Shown one piece after another: positions 24,145-35,133 of a stretch of 64,000 bases of DNA; the first letter of the stretch is position 1, and every line of letters starts with the position of its first letter. The stretch lies in assembly GCA_965214695.1 (NCBI GenBank), contig OZ243967.1, positions 2,914,001 through 2,978,000 of the forward strand, given 5' to 3'. The notes under the pieces were generated by a model that made no database searches, was not told the DNA's origin, and worked only from the letters and a program-made list of their open reading frames with translations. The stretch is from JAPOXR01 sp965214695. Its GTDB lineage: Bacteria; Pseudomonadota; Alphaproteobacteria; Rhodobacterales; Rhodobacteraceae. Made by a program: the position numbers and the translations under genes.

Positions 24145-25230
24145 ATGACCTTTGATCCCGGCCGTCCCTTCAATGACCTCCCGGACCTGCCACCGGCCTC
24201 GGACACCGAGACCAGGGCCATTCTTCGCAGTTGCATTGCCGCGCGGGCGGCGCTGGCCGAGTTGCGGGTCTCCGGAAGGCTGATCCCGAACCAGGCGATG
24301 CTGATCAACTCGATCCCACTGCTTGAAGCACAGGCGAGTTCGGAAATCGAGAACATCGTCACCACGACCGACCGGATGTTCCGCTATGCCAACGACGCCG
24401 CAGGTCGGGCTGACCCTGCCACCAGGGAGGCCCTGCGCTACCGCACCGCCCTGAATCTCGGCTTCGAGATGCTGGCGCGGCGGCCGGTATCGACCGTCAT
24501 GGCCGTCGAGATCTGCCGCGTGATCAAGGGTGCGGATCTGGACATTCGCAGCACGCCAGGCACGACGCTGTCGAATGATGCAACCGGCGAGGTCATCTAC
24601 ACGCCGCCAGAGGGAGACCAGGTTCTGCGGAACAAGTTGGCGAACTGGGAGCACTACATTCACGAGTCCGAGGAGATTGATCCGTTGATCCGGCTTGCAG
24701 TCATGCATTACCAGTTCGAGGCGATTCACCCCTTCATCGACGGAAACGGCCGCACCGGCCGGGTGCTGAACCTGCTCTTTCTCGTCGACAAGGAATTGCT
24801 GGATATTCCTGTCCTCTATCTCAGCCGGCATATAATCCGGAACAAGGCACTCTACTACCGCTATCTGCTTGAGGTGACGACACGGCAAGCCTGGGAGAGG
24901 TGGATTCTCTTTGTTCTCGAGGCGGTCAGGGCGACAGCCGAGTGGACCACGGCAAAGATCGAAGCGATCCGGGATCTTCTCGACGGGACGGCAACGGAGA
25001 TTCGACGGAGCATGCCGAAAATCTATTCCCGCGAACTGGCGGAACTGATCTTCGTTCATCCCTACTGCCGGAGCAGCAACGTGGTGAAAGCGGGCATCGC
25101 CAAGCGTCAGACGGCCGCCGTCTATCTGAAGGCCCTCGCAACCCGCGGCATCCTCGAGCAAGTCAGGGTGGGGCGCGAAAACCTCTACATCAACCCGCCG
25201 CTCCTGGAACTCTTGGCCGAGAACGGGTGA
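24145..25230 (+). CDS. Fic-domain AMP transferase, class II
   Basis: The protein has 361 residues from the ATG at 24145; a GTG at 24118 is the alternative. The active motif HPFIDGNGRTGR starts at residue 195 and is intact. The N-terminal inhibitory helix motif SSEIEN (residues 65-70) matches the class II pattern [S/T]xxxE[G/N], so the enzyme should be autoinhibited. A C-terminal winged-helix-like region follows the Fic core (SNVVKAGIAKRQTAAVYLKALATRGIL). Known relatives AMPylate target proteins. It has no adjacent antitoxin gene, as expected for class II. Confidence 0.9.
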   Translation: MTFDPGRPFNDLPDLPPASDTETRAILRSCIAARAALAELRVSGRLIPNQAMLINSIPLLEAQASSEIENIVTTTDRMFRYANDAAGRADPATREALRYRTALNLGFEMLARRPVSTVMAVEICRVIKGADLDIRSTPGTTLSNDATGEVIYTPPEGDQVLRNKLANWEHYIHESEEIDPLIRLAVMHYQFEAIHPFIDGNGRTGRVLNLLFLVDKELLDIPVLYLSRHIIRNKALYYRYLLEVTTRQAWERWILFVLEAVRATAEWTTAKIEAIRDLLDGTATEIRRSMPKIYSRELAELIFVHPYCRSSNVVKAGIAKRQTAAVYLKALATRGILEQVRVGRENLYINPPLLELLAENG

Positions 25231-25365
25231 CTTCGCGCGACGCAGGATCAGCCTAGAATTCCCGATCAGGTTGGCTGCTGCGCCTGATCGATTCCGGTTG
25301 TGTCGACCCGGCTTGCCAGAAAAACACGCAACCGAACAGGGCAATACAGGGAACACGACGAAGTC

Positions 25366-25623
25366 ATGGCAAGGGAAATCGAATTCAAGAAATGGCTTGA
25401 GAGCAGCGGGGCATCTTCTGAAAAGGCGCGGAAATCCCGTGCTCATGCAGTCCGTACGATATCTGTAGGCCGGGAGGATAGCGAGGAAAACCGTTTCCTG
25501 AACCGCCTAATCCGTGACCCGGCTTGGAAAGACGGCGAGACAAGGTCGTGTTGTCCTTGGAAAGCCGCCGGGTTCGTGGCCGTTTCGGCTGCTGTCCTGT
25601 GCGGGTTGGCGCCGCGAGTGTAG
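25366..25623 (+). CDS. truncated ORF at a recombination scar
   Basis: This short frame starts MAREIEFKKWLESSGASSEKARKSR, a well-formed amphipathic N-terminal domain. After about 40 residues the sequence turns into low-information text (DPAWKDGETRSCCPWKAAG). The first part looks like the start of a larger protein, possibly with a SAM-like or restriction-associated N-terminal domain, but the family cannot be named. Its 3' end runs into the remnant of the PLP enzyme gene on the other strand. It is probably a 5' fragment left by a deletion. Confidence 0.35.
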   Translation: MAREIEFKKWLESSGASSEKARKSRAHAVRTISVGREDSEENRFLNRLIRDPAWKDGETRSCCPWKAAGFVAVSAAVLCGLAPRV

Positions 25624-25754
25624 TCGAAGCTCGATGGAAAACTGCCATCGGTGGCGCGCTCGATCGTCGTGCTCGTATTCAGCGGCATCGTCATCGCCCC
25701 GGTGGCGGGATCAGTGGAGCGGCCGGAGTGAATCGCAAGGGTTTCGAGTTTCAC
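25585..25754 (-). pseudogene. 5' remnant of a Cys/Met-metabolism PLP enzyme gene
   Basis: Reading the minus strand from 25754 gives MKLETLAIHSGRSTDPATGA, then MPLNTSTTIERA and FDYTRGANPHRTA. This is the unmistakable N-terminus of the cystathionine gamma-synthase / O-acetylhomoserine sulfhydrylase family. After about 55 residues homology stops and the frame continues in unrelated sequence. The lysine-bearing catalytic core and the rest of the roughly 390-residue enzyme are absent, so the gene is not functional. Confidence 0.7.
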
Positions 25755-26218
25755 CCGAGTGGTCCAGGTTGTCTGGCTGTGGAGCGGTCAATGTCGCGGC
25801 CAGTGTTGCCAAGACGGATATGGTGGTCAATTTGACGGCTGGAGCGGGCACAACCGCGGAAGGTGAGTAACATCCGGATGTTCCTATGACTTGCCGGCCG
25901 GAGCCTCGATGTCCGGCATCCCTGCACGGGACTTCGAGCGCCGCCATCCGATGGTCGTCACGGAGCGCGCCCGGCACGGCGACCGGGACGCCCCCGAACA
26001 TCGATTGCCCCGGGCCGCGACGCGATGGGCAGAAATTCGGCGTCGTGAGCCGGAGTCCCGAAATTTGACTTCGGGGCAGAGATTGGCCAAGTGACGGTTG
26101 GCTGGCATACCGTGGCCCGCCGGTCACCCGGGCGATGTCTTGCCCGCCAACAGCAGCAATTAGTCCCCTGAGTGCCGGGCAGGCCCGTTGTCCGGATGGG
26201 GGAATCAGGGAGTAGAAG
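25755..26218. other. intergenic region before the aldolase gene
   Basis: About 460 bases with no supported gene. An open frame of 181 codons on the minus strand lacks any motif. The last 15 bases contain GGGAGTAGAAG, the aldolase ribosome-binding site. The region presumably carries the old promoter of the deleted PLP-enzyme gene and the aldolase promoter. Confidence 0.4.
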
Positions 26219-27109
26219 ATGCAGGACCAGGACAGGATTTCACACTTTGCCGACAATGACGGATTTGTCGCCGCGCTTGACCAGAGCGGTGGTTCGACGC
26301 CAGTTGCGCTCGCCCGCTACGGTGTCGCCGAAAACAGGTATGGCAATGAGGCCGAGATGATGGCGCTCGTCCATGAAATGCGCTCCCGGATCATGCGGGC
26401 AACCTGCTTTTCCGGCAACCGGGTCCTGGGAGTGATCCTGTTCGAGAAAACAATGACCGGCGAGATCGACGGGCAGAGGGTTCCCGATTTCCTTTGGAAT
26501 CGAAAAGGCGTGCTGCCCTTCCTCAAGATTGATGACGGGCTGGCCGACGAGAAGAATGGCATCAGCCTCATGCAGCCGATCAGTGGCATGGAGGACCGAC
26601 TGGAGCAGGCCAAAGAGTATGGCATGTTCGGCACCAAGATGCGTTCGGTCATTCACCGGCCGGGCAGGGCGGGGGTTGATGCGGTGGTCGAACAGCAGTT
26701 CGAATTTGCCGAGACCATCATCGATCACGGAATTCTGCCGATTGTCGAGCCGGAGGTGTCGATTGCCTGCGAGGACAAGGCGGCGTGCGAGGAGATGCTG
26801 TTCGAGGCGCTGATTGCCCGGCTGGAGGCGCTCGGCACGGGACGGCGGATTGCACTCAAGCTGACCCTTCCCGACCGGCCGGGGCGGTATACCGATCTCA
26901 TCGCCCATGACAAGGTGGTCAGGGTCACGGCCCTCTCCGGCGGATATGACAGGGAGGAAGCCTGCCGTCGGCTCGCCGAAAATCCGGGAATGATCGCCAG
27001 CTTTTCTCGAGCCCTGCTGGAGGGGCTGGACGAATCCCAGAGCGACCCGGAGTTCGACCGCATGCTCGGCGAGACCATCAACCGGATCTATGCTGCATCC
27101 TGCACCTGA
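26219..27109 (+). CDS. class I fructose-bisphosphate aldolase
   Basis: The protein has 296 residues, the length of the short bacterial class I family. Family segments are GFVAALDQSGGSTPVALARYGV, the RSRIMRATCFSGNRVLGVILFEKTM strand, PFLKIDDGL, FGTKMRSVIH and the Schiff-base lysine region RIALKLTLPD. It cleaves or forms fructose-1,6-bisphosphate. It stands alone, with GlpX elsewhere in the window. Confidence 0.92.
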   Translation: MQDQDRISHFADNDGFVAALDQSGGSTPVALARYGVAENRYGNEAEMMALVHEMRSRIMRATCFSGNRVLGVILFEKTMTGEIDGQRVPDFLWNRKGVLPFLKIDDGLADEKNGISLMQPISGMEDRLEQAKEYGMFGTKMRSVIHRPGRAGVDAVVEQQFEFAETIIDHGILPIVEPEVSIACEDKAACEEMLFEALIARLEALGTGRRIALKLTLPDRPGRYTDLIAHDKVVRVTALSGGYDREEACRRLAENPGMIASFSRALLEGLDESQSDPEFDRMLGETINRIYAASCT

Positions 27110-27223
27110 GGCCGAGGCCCTCGCCCGGCAAGAAATTTCGCCGGAATTCGGGCCACCTGCCGTTTAACCATCAGTTGAACAGAGATCACCGGCAACAGCC
27201 GGCAATTGAAAGGATGACAGGCA

Positions 27224-27739
27224 ATGAAACAGACACCTCGCAAGCTGCTGCTTTCGGGAGCGACCATCGCCGCCATTGCGGCGCTTTCGACCGGTTCGGC
27301 CATGGCCGACTCCGGGGATGGAAGGAAGGGCGGAGGCATGTTCGGCGGCATGGGTGCCGGGTTTTCCGACCTGGACGCCGATGGCGACGGCATGTTGACC
27401 GAAGAGGAATTTGCCGCGGCCCGAAGCACCTGGTTTGCCAGCCATGACGCCGATGGCGACGGCATGCTGTCGCAGGATGAGTTGAATGCAGCCATCTTGG
27501 CCAGTCTCGCCCGCATGGCCGAGAAGCGTTCGGCCGCAATCATCGGCAGGCTGGATGACGATGGCGACGGCATGATCGCCATGGATGAGATCGAGATGGA
27601 CCATGATCCGGCGCGGGCATTTTCCCGGATGGACCGGGATGATGACGGCATGATTTCCGAATCCGAATTCGACCGGAAGAAATCGAGGGACGGCAGGAAG
27701 GGTCGGCGTTGGGGCCGGAAGGGCCACGACAACGACTGA
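27224..27739 (+). CDS. secreted four-EF-hand protein
   Basis: The protein has 171 residues. A signal peptide spans residues 1-28 (hydrophobic core LLLSGATIAAIAALSTGSA, cleavage near AMA-DS). A glycine-rich linker follows, then four EF-hand loops at residues 51-62, 75-86, 111-122 and 137-148, each of the form DxDxDGM-x-x-x-x-E. The third and fourth lie in a second pair. It ends in a basic tail (KKSRDGRKGRRWGRKGHDN). A calcium or other metal-binding periplasmic protein is predicted. An ECF sigma operon follows 74 bases later. Confidence 0.85.
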   Translation: MKQTPRKLLLSGATIAAIAALSTGSAMADSGDGRKGGGMFGGMGAGFSDLDADGDGMLTEEEFAAARSTWFASHDADGDGMLSQDELNAAILASLARMAEKRSAAIIGRLDDDGDGMIAMDEIEMDHDPARAFSRMDRDDDGMISESEFDRKKSRDGRKGRRWGRKGHDND

Positions 27740-27813
27740 CAATTGGTTGGTCGGCCACCTGGTGGTGCCGGCCAACTGCAGACCCGACGAGTGGGGACCG
27801 TGCCAGTTCGAGC

Positions 27814-28395
27814 ATGCAAAGGCGATCTGACACAGATGGATCGGCAACGGATGAGAGCCTGCTTGCGGCCTATGCGGCCGGAGACCGGTCCGCATCCCGC
27901 CAGATCCTCGAGCGGTTTGCGCCAACCGTATTCCGGCTTGCCTGCCGCATGTTGGGCAACCAGGCCGATGCCGAGGACGTCACGCAGGACGTCATGTTGA
28001 GGCTGTGGAAGATGGCGCCGAACTGGCAGGCCGGCAATGCCCGGTTGTCCACCTGGCTGTGGCGGGTGACTGCAAATCTGTGCACGGATCGCTTGCGGGC
28101 GAGACGGCCCGGCAGCCCGTTGTCACCGGACGAGACCGCCGACCACCGGCCGGCCCAGCTTGACCGGATGATGGAGGGTGAGAGATCGCGGGCATTGGCA
28201 GACGCCCTGTCGGCCCTGCCGACCCGGCAGAGAATCGCGGTGGTGCTGCGACACCTGGAGGGGAGGTCGAACCCGGAAATCGCTGAGATCCTCGACACGA
28301 CGATCGAGGCGGTCGAGAGCCTGCTGACCAGGGGATTGCGCCAGCTCAGGGGCCGGCTGGGCGGACGACAGGACGAGTTGGGCTGGACGGGATGA
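27814..28395 (+). CDS. ECF-type RNA polymerase sigma factor
   Basis: The protein has 193 residues from the ATG at 27814. Region 2 reads FRLACRMLGNQADAEDVTQDVMLRLWKMAP, and region 4 reads ALSALPTRQRIAVVLRHLEGRSNPEIAEILDTTIEAVESLLTRGLRQL. It overlaps the following gene by ATGA. With the downstream membrane proteins and the upstream EF-hand gene it forms an envelope-stress or metal-response module common in alphaproteobacteria. Its target promoters cannot be told from this window. Confidence 0.9.
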   Translation: MQRRSDTDGSATDESLLAAYAAGDRSASRQILERFAPTVFRLACRMLGNQADAEDVTQDVMLRLWKMAPNWQAGNARLSTWLWRVTANLCTDRLRARRPGSPLSPDETADHRPAQLDRMMEGERSRALADALSALPTRQRIAVVLRHLEGRSNPEIAEILDTTIEAVESLLTRGLRQLRGRLGGRQDELGWTG

Positions 28396-28766
28396 AACCA
28401 AACGGACAGATCACCGATCCCGGGTTGGATGCCTGCTTCGAGGAGGCCAGGCGTGAAGGCATGCCGCAAATTCCGCCCCGGCTGTGGCAGGCCATGCTGG
28501 ATGATGCCGACCGGTTGCAACCGGCAGTTGCAGCATCGGCAGGGCGGCGGCGAAGCCATGCCGGTTGGTGGCACCATCTCTGGCCGCTCCCCGCCTGGTG
28601 GCAGCCGGCGGCAGTCATGGCGGCATTTGCCCTGGCCGGCTTTGCTCTTGGCTCGCTGCTGGCCGATAATGCCGAATTGCTGGCGGGCGAGATGCTGGCG
28701 GCGCAGCCGGTGGTGGTCGGCGCCGACATCTTCTCGGATCTCGAGCAACTGATCGTCGAGGGCTAG
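28392..28766 (+). CDS. putative anti-sigma factor, single-pass membrane protein
   Basis: The protein has 124 residues and overlaps the sigma gene stop. The N-terminal cytoplasmic 70 residues contain DPGLDACFEEARREGMPQIPPRLWQAMLDDADRLQP. One membrane helix follows (about residues 74-95, AVMAAFALAGFALGSLL) and then a short periplasmic tail. Position and topology fit an anti-sigma factor, but no zinc-binding ZAS motif (HxxxCxxC) is present. The assignment is by context. Confidence 0.6.
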   Translation: MKPNGQITDPGLDACFEEARREGMPQIPPRLWQAMLDDADRLQPAVAASAGRRRSHAGWWHHLWPLPAWWQPAAVMAAFALAGFALGSLLADNAELLAGEMLAAQPVVVGADIFSDLEQLIVEG

Positions 28767-28769
28767 TGC

Positions 28770-29264
28770 ATGGCTGAGGATCGACACGGGCCGTCCGGTC
28801 GCCGCAGGTGGCTCAAGCTGGTGCTTGTCCTGTCACTGGCGGCAAATCTGCTGGTGATCGGCGCCGCGATCGGGCTTGCACTCTACTGGCCCCGGCACGA
28901 TTTTGCCGAGGGGAGCAGGATATTCGGCATCTCCGGCCTGGCTGTCCTGTCGGGCGCCCTGGATGACAGGCACAAGCGCTCGATCGGCGTGGAAATCAGG
29001 GGTCGCAAGGGCGGATGGCGCGAGCTTCGGGAACTGGCGGGCGGGAACGCAGCCAGGCTGATCGAGATCCTGCGGGCCGATCCGTTCGATCCGCTCGAGC
29101 TCGAGGAACATTTTCGCCAGCAGCGGGATCATGCGATGACCATGCTCACCGACGGCCACGAACTGCTTGCTCCCCGCATCATTGCCATGACCCCGGAGGA
29201 GCGGGATCACTTTGCCGACCGGATCGAATCAGGTCTCGGCAAGCGCGGCCGGCGACATCGCTGA
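28770..29264 (+). CDS. periplasmic heavy-metal-sensor-like protein
   Basis: The protein has 164 residues. An uncleaved N-terminal anchor (about residues 15-38) is followed by a helical periplasmic domain resembling the heavy-metal resistance / CnrX-like family: HKRSIGVEIRGRKGGWRELREL and FRQQRDHAMTMLTDGHELL, then ITPEERDHFADRI-type ending (AMTPEERDHFADRI). It lies 3 bases after the putative anti-sigma gene, so it is the last gene of the module. Metal specificity cannot be told. Confidence 0.7.
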   Translation: MAEDRHGPSGRRRWLKLVLVLSLAANLLVIGAAIGLALYWPRHDFAEGSRIFGISGLAVLSGALDDRHKRSIGVEIRGRKGGWRELRELAGGNAARLIEILRADPFDPLELEEHFRQQRDHAMTMLTDGHELLAPRIIAMTPEERDHFADRIESGLGKRGRRHR

Positions 29265-29377
29265 ATGCTGACGGCACCGACCGGAAGGGCAGGGCTGGCG
29301 GTGGAAACCGCGTGACCATGCATGGCCCGCGTTGCTGGCCGGGAAGGATCAATCGCCGAAGGAGGCAGACCTCCTGT

Positions 29378-30532
29378 TCATGGTCCCGGTGCGGATGATG
29401 GAATACCGGTCAGGAAATCCTCGACCAGCATGCTGACGACCTCGCGGAATGCCTCGAGCTGGGTGGCACCGTTTGCCACCGCGTCGGCGAATCGCCGCCT
29501 CTGCCTCGTCGTCGAATTGCCCCGTCGCACGATTTCCGCCGTCCAGGCCAGCTCCTTCTCGCAACCGAGTTCGGCCGCATCGTCCCTGACCAGCCACACC
29601 AGCTCCTGCATCAATTCTGCGAATGGCACCAGCTTGGTCTTGCCATGGTCGATCAGCGGTTCGTCGGTGCCGTAACGCTGCGCACGCCAGCGGTTCTCGT
29701 TGATGAGTATCGAGGGGTAGTGCCGCCATCTCTGGTTGAGCGACCGCAGCCGGTAGAGGAAGGCGACGATCGCCTGGAAGGTTGCGGTAATGGCGACGGC
29801 ATCCCGCCAATGGCTGCAGACATCGGTGACCCGCTGTTCCATGGTCGGGAACTTGACCGAAGGCCGGATGTCCCACCAGATCTTGGTGCCGTCCTCAAGG
29901 CTGCCGGATTCAACCAGCTGGTCGACCAGGCGGGTGAACCCGGCGTAGGAATTCAGCGTGTCGGGAAGTCCGGTTCGGGGCAGCGAATCAAACACCGCGA
30001 GCCGGTACGAGGACAGCAAGGTGTCCTCGCCCTCCCAATAGGGGGAGGAGCAGGACAGCGCCAGGATGTGCGGCAGGAAATAGGCTGCCTGGTTCATCAG
30101 GTCGATGCGCAGGTCGGGGTCCTCGACTTCGAGATGAGTATGCATGCCGCAGATCAGCAACCGGCGGGCACTCAGCCCCATCTCGCGGCTCAGGGCGATG
30201 TAGCGGTCCTTGTCGGTATGGGTCTGTTCGCGCCGCCTGGCAAAGGGATGGGTGGAGGCTGCAATGATCCGGTAGCCAAATCGGCTGGCAGTTGACGACA
30301 CCAGTGATCTGAGCTCCGCAAGTTCGGCCCCGGCATCGGTGACCCTGGCCTGCGGGCGGGTTCCCACCTCAATCTGGCACTGGAGATATTCGTTGGAGGT
30401 TCGCCCGTCCGACAGCCTCCCGCATTCTTCCATGAACCCCGGATCCGGCACCGGGACGAGGTCAAGACTCTCCTGGTCAATGATCAGGTATTCTTCTTCG
30501 ATGCCAACTCGCAGTGATGGCCGGTCCGCCAT
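29378..30532 (-). CDS. carboxylate-amine ligase, YbdK/GCS2 family
   Basis: The protein has 384 residues from the ATG at 30532, preceded by AAGGGG. The GCS2-type ATP-binding motifs are VGIEEEYLIID at the start, the CGMHTHLEVEDPD loop and WWDIRPSVKFPTMEQRVTDVC. YbdK-type enzymes have weak glutamate-cysteine ligase activity; the natural substrate is often unknown. It converges with the metal-sensor gene and is separated by about 240 bases from tRNA-Glu. Confidence 0.88.
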   Translation of the reverse strand: MADRPSLRVGIEEEYLIIDQESLDLVPVPDPGFMEECGRLSDGRTSNEYLQCQIEVGTRPQARVTDAGAELAELRSLVSSTASRFGYRIIAASTHPFARRREQTHTDKDRYIALSREMGLSARRLLICGMHTHLEVEDPDLRIDLMNQAAYFLPHILALSCSSPYWEGEDTLLSSYRLAVFDSLPRTGLPDTLNSYAGFTRLVDQLVESGSLEDGTKIWWDIRPSVKFPTMEQRVTDVCSHWRDAVAITATFQAIVAFLYRLRSLNQRWRHYPSILINENRWRAQRYGTDEPLIDHGKTKLVPFAELMQELVWLVRDDAAELGCEKELAWTAEIVRRGNSTTRQRRRFADAVANGATQLEAFREVVSMLVEDFLTGIPSSAPGP

Positions 30533-30769
30533 GATCGGTATCCCCTTGTTGATTGCTTCTGTCGGGTAATGCCGTCGCCGACAATACACCCTGTCGTCCC
30601 GGCCTGCATTCCGGAACCCGGCCCTGCCGTTCAGCGGTGCCAGGCAGCAGATGGCCGTGGAAGCAGGCAGGAGGGCAGGCCGACGAAACCTGCTTCCACC
30701 TTGCGACCTGCACCGCGCCCGCCTTCCAGGACGATGCCGGGATTCGGGCGGGGCAGGGTGGGGGGAGGG

Positions 30770-30844
30770 TGGCAGTCCCTAGGGGAATCGAACCCCTCTT
30801 TCCAGGTTGAAAACCTGGCGTCCTAACCGATAGACGAAGGGACC
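30770..30844 (-). tRNA. tRNA-Glu (UUC)
   Basis: Reading the minus strand from 30844, the acceptor GGTCCCT pairs with AGGGACT. The D arm is TCGTCTATCGGTTAGGACG. The anticodon stem CCAGG/CCTGG encloses a loop with the anticodon TTC. The T arm is GAGGGGTTCGATTCCCCT. The 3' CCA is encoded (30770-30772). The anticodon reads glutamate codons. Confidence 0.95.
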
Positions 30845-30944
30845 GCATCTCTACACCGGCAAATAATAATGGATGGCGCTGGCCAGTTGCAACACCCTAT
30901 CGCCGGCAAATCGGCGAATTCGGCTGCGGCCGTTCCGGCCGGCA

Positions 30945-32728
<1,784 letters not shown>

Positions 32729-32729
<1 letters not shown>

Positions 32730-33694
32730 CAGCCGGTCAGCTGCCGGTAGGTTACGGTTCGACGCGATCCGGTTCTCGAGCGAAGCAGCACCGTTTCGGT
32801 TTCGAGAAAGCCGGCCCGCCGCCTGATTCCCTTCAGCAGGGAGCCGTCGGTGACACCGGTGGCGGCAAAGATGATGTGATCGCTGATCATGTCCTGCCTC
32901 GTATAGACCCGGTCGAGATCGGCGATCCCGGTCTCGCCGGCCCGCCGCCGCTCCGACGGGGTGTCGAACAGCAGCTTTCCTTCCATCTGACCGCCCATGC
33001 ATTTTAGTGCCGCCGCCGCCAGCACCCCCTCGGGTGCGCCGCCAATGCCCATATACATGTCAAGCCCGGTGATGCCCGGCTCCGTGCAGTGGATAATCGC
33101 GGCAACGTCACCATCGGAAATCAGCCGGATCGCCGCCCCGGTTGCTCGCACTTCCTCTATCAGCTGTACATGGCGCGGCCGCTCCAGGACGCAGACCGCG
33201 ATGTCGCTGGTCCGGCAGCCCTTTGCCGCCGCCAGGCGTTCTACCCGTTCCCGCGGGCTCATCTCCAGCGTGACCAGCCGCTCGGGATAGCCGGGCCCGA
33301 TTGCCAGCTTGTCCATGTAGACATCGGGCGCACGCAGGATCGACCCCCGTGGCCCCATGGCGATGACGGTCAGCGCATTGGGCATGTCCTTTGCCGCCAG
33401 CGCCGTTCCCTCGAGCGGGTCGAGAGCGATGTCAAGCGACGGACCGTCGCCGGTCCCGACCCTCTCGCCGCTGTACAGCATCGGCGCCTGGTCTCGCTCG
33501 CCTTCGCCGATGACGACCATGCCGTCGATATTCAGCATGTTGAGCTGGCTGCGCATGGCGTCGACGGCAGCCTGGTCGGCTGCATTCTGGTCGCCGCGAC
33601 CGACATACCCTGCCGATGCCAGCGCCGCCGCTTCCGATACCCGCGCCAGCCCGAGGGACAGCATGCGATCGCGAAATTCGACCGCCTGGTTCAT
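32729..33694 (-). CDS. glpX: class II fructose-1,6-bisphosphatase GlpX
   Basis: The protein has 321 residues from the ATG at 33694. The metal and phosphate-binding motifs are IDGMVVIGEGERDQAPMLYSGE and GDGPSLDIALDPLEGTALAA, followed by GIGGAPEGVLAAAALKCMGGQMEGKL. It dephosphorylates fructose-1,6-bisphosphate (and often sedoheptulose-1,7-bisphosphate). It lies between hom and recJ and is translationally coupled to recJ. Confidence 0.95.
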
Positions 33695-33822
33695 GATCGG
33701 CTCCCTGCTGGCAACATCGGCCAGCCGTTCACGCCGCCTCGCCCGCAATGTTCAGCCCGTCTGCCAACCCGCGGCATGCCAACCGCACTGGCGGATGACT
33801 CCGTTGATGGCGTCGACGGCAC

Positions 33823-35133
33823 TCAGACCTCTTCGATCCGTATGGCAACAGGATCGGTCAGCGACACCCCGGAGTCGACGATATCGGCAATCGCCCGGTC
33901 GAGATGCTTCCGGCTGGTCTTGTGTGTGACGATGATGACCGGGGCAGCCTCGCCTTCATGGCCGTATTGCCGCATCCGGTTGATCGAGATGCCGGAATCG
34001 CCCAGCGCTGTCGCCACCTTGGCCAGGACGCCAGGCCTGTCCTCGAGAAGCAGCCGCAAATAGTAGGGGACCGTGGTTGCCGCCCGGATTGGCGGGATCT
34101 CCTTCAGCGATGCCGCCGGCTGACCGAATGTCGATATCCGCCGCCCCCGGGCGAGATCGATGATGTCGCCAATCACTGCGACCGCAGTTGGTCCCTGGCC
34201 AGCTCCGGCGCCCCGGAGGAATACCGGGCCGCATGATTCACCCTCGAGTACCACGATATTGGTGGCATTCTCGATCTGGCCGATCGGTGAGCTCTTCGGC
34301 ACCAGGCAGGGCTGCATGCGCTGTTCCAGGCCCTTCGCCGACAGCTTCGATATGCCGAGCAGCTTGATGCGGTAGCCCATGTCGCCGGCCTGCTCGATAT
34401 CATGGGCCGAGATCCGCTGGATTCCCTCCAACTCCATGCCGGCAAAGTCGACCCGGCTTCCGAAGGCAATCGAGGACAGCAAGGCCAGCTTGTGGCCAGC
34501 ATCAATGCCGCCAACATCGAGGTTGGGATCAGCCTCGAGAAAGCCCAACGCCTCGGCCTCGCCGAAGACTTCCTGGTACGAAAGGCCGGTATGCTCCATC
34601 CGGGTCAGGATGTAGTTGCAGGTGCCGTTCATCACGCCGAGGATCCTGACGATTCGGTCGGCGGCGAGCCCCTCCGACAGCGCCTTGACGACCGGAATGC
34701 CGCCGGCAACCGCTGCCTCGAAGCGCAGCACCTGACCCGCATCCTCGGCAAGTTCGGCCAGGCCCTGGCCATGAACGGCCAACAGCGCCTTGTTGGCGGT
34801 CACCACGTCCTTGCCGGACGCGATCGCGGCCTCCACCGAGTTCCGTGCTGCCCCGTCCTCGCCGCCGACCAGCTCGACATAGAGGTCAATGTCGGGGCGG
34901 CGGGCCAGTGCGACCGGATCCTCCTCCCAGGCATAGTTCGAGATGTCGACACCGCGGTTTCGGGTCCGGTCCCTGGCGCTGACCGCCACGATCTCGATGG
35001 CCCGGCCGGCGCGACAGGAAATCTCCTCGCGGTTGCCGTCAAGGATGCGCACCACGCCGGCCCCGACGGTTCCCAAACCGGCAATTCCAATCCTCAGGGG
35101 ATCTCGCAACAGGGTATTCTCCCGAACTGACAT
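33823..35133 (-). CDS. hom: homoserine dehydrogenase
   Basis: The protein has 436 residues from the ATG at 35133. The NAD(P) fold starts RIGIAGLGTVGAGVVRIL. Catalytic-domain segments are VVTANKALLAVHG, GGIPVVKALSEGLAADRIVRILGVMNGTCNYILT and EADPNLDVGGIDAGHKLALLSSIAFG. A C-terminal ACT domain (about residues 350-430) suggests threonine feedback control. It reduces aspartate semialdehyde to homoserine. It is first of hom-glpX-recJ. Confidence 0.95.
   Translation of the reverse strand: MSVRENTLLRDPLRIGIAGLGTVGAGVVRILDGNREEISCRAGRAIEIVAVSARDRTRNRGVDISNYAWEEDPVALARRPDIDLYVELVGGEDGAARNSVEAAIASGKDVVTANKALLAVHGQGLAELAEDAGQVLRFEAAVAGGIPVVKALSEGLAADRIVRILGVMNGTCNYILTRMEHTGLSYQEVFGEAEALGFLEADPNLDVGGIDAGHKLALLSSIAFGSRVDFAGMELEGIQRISAHDIEQAGDMGYRIKLLGISKLSAKGLEQRMQPCLVPKSSPIGQIENATNIVVLEGESCGPVFLRGAGAGQGPTAVAVIGDIIDLARGRRISTFGQPAASLKEIPPIRAATTVPYYLRLLLEDRPGVLAKVATALGDSGISINRMRQYGHEGEAAPVIIVTHKTSRKHLDRAIADIVDSGVSLTDPVAIRIEEV

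Noticed and set aside
25711..26256. 181-codon minus-strand frame
   Set aside because: It runs across the aldolase start and shows no motif.
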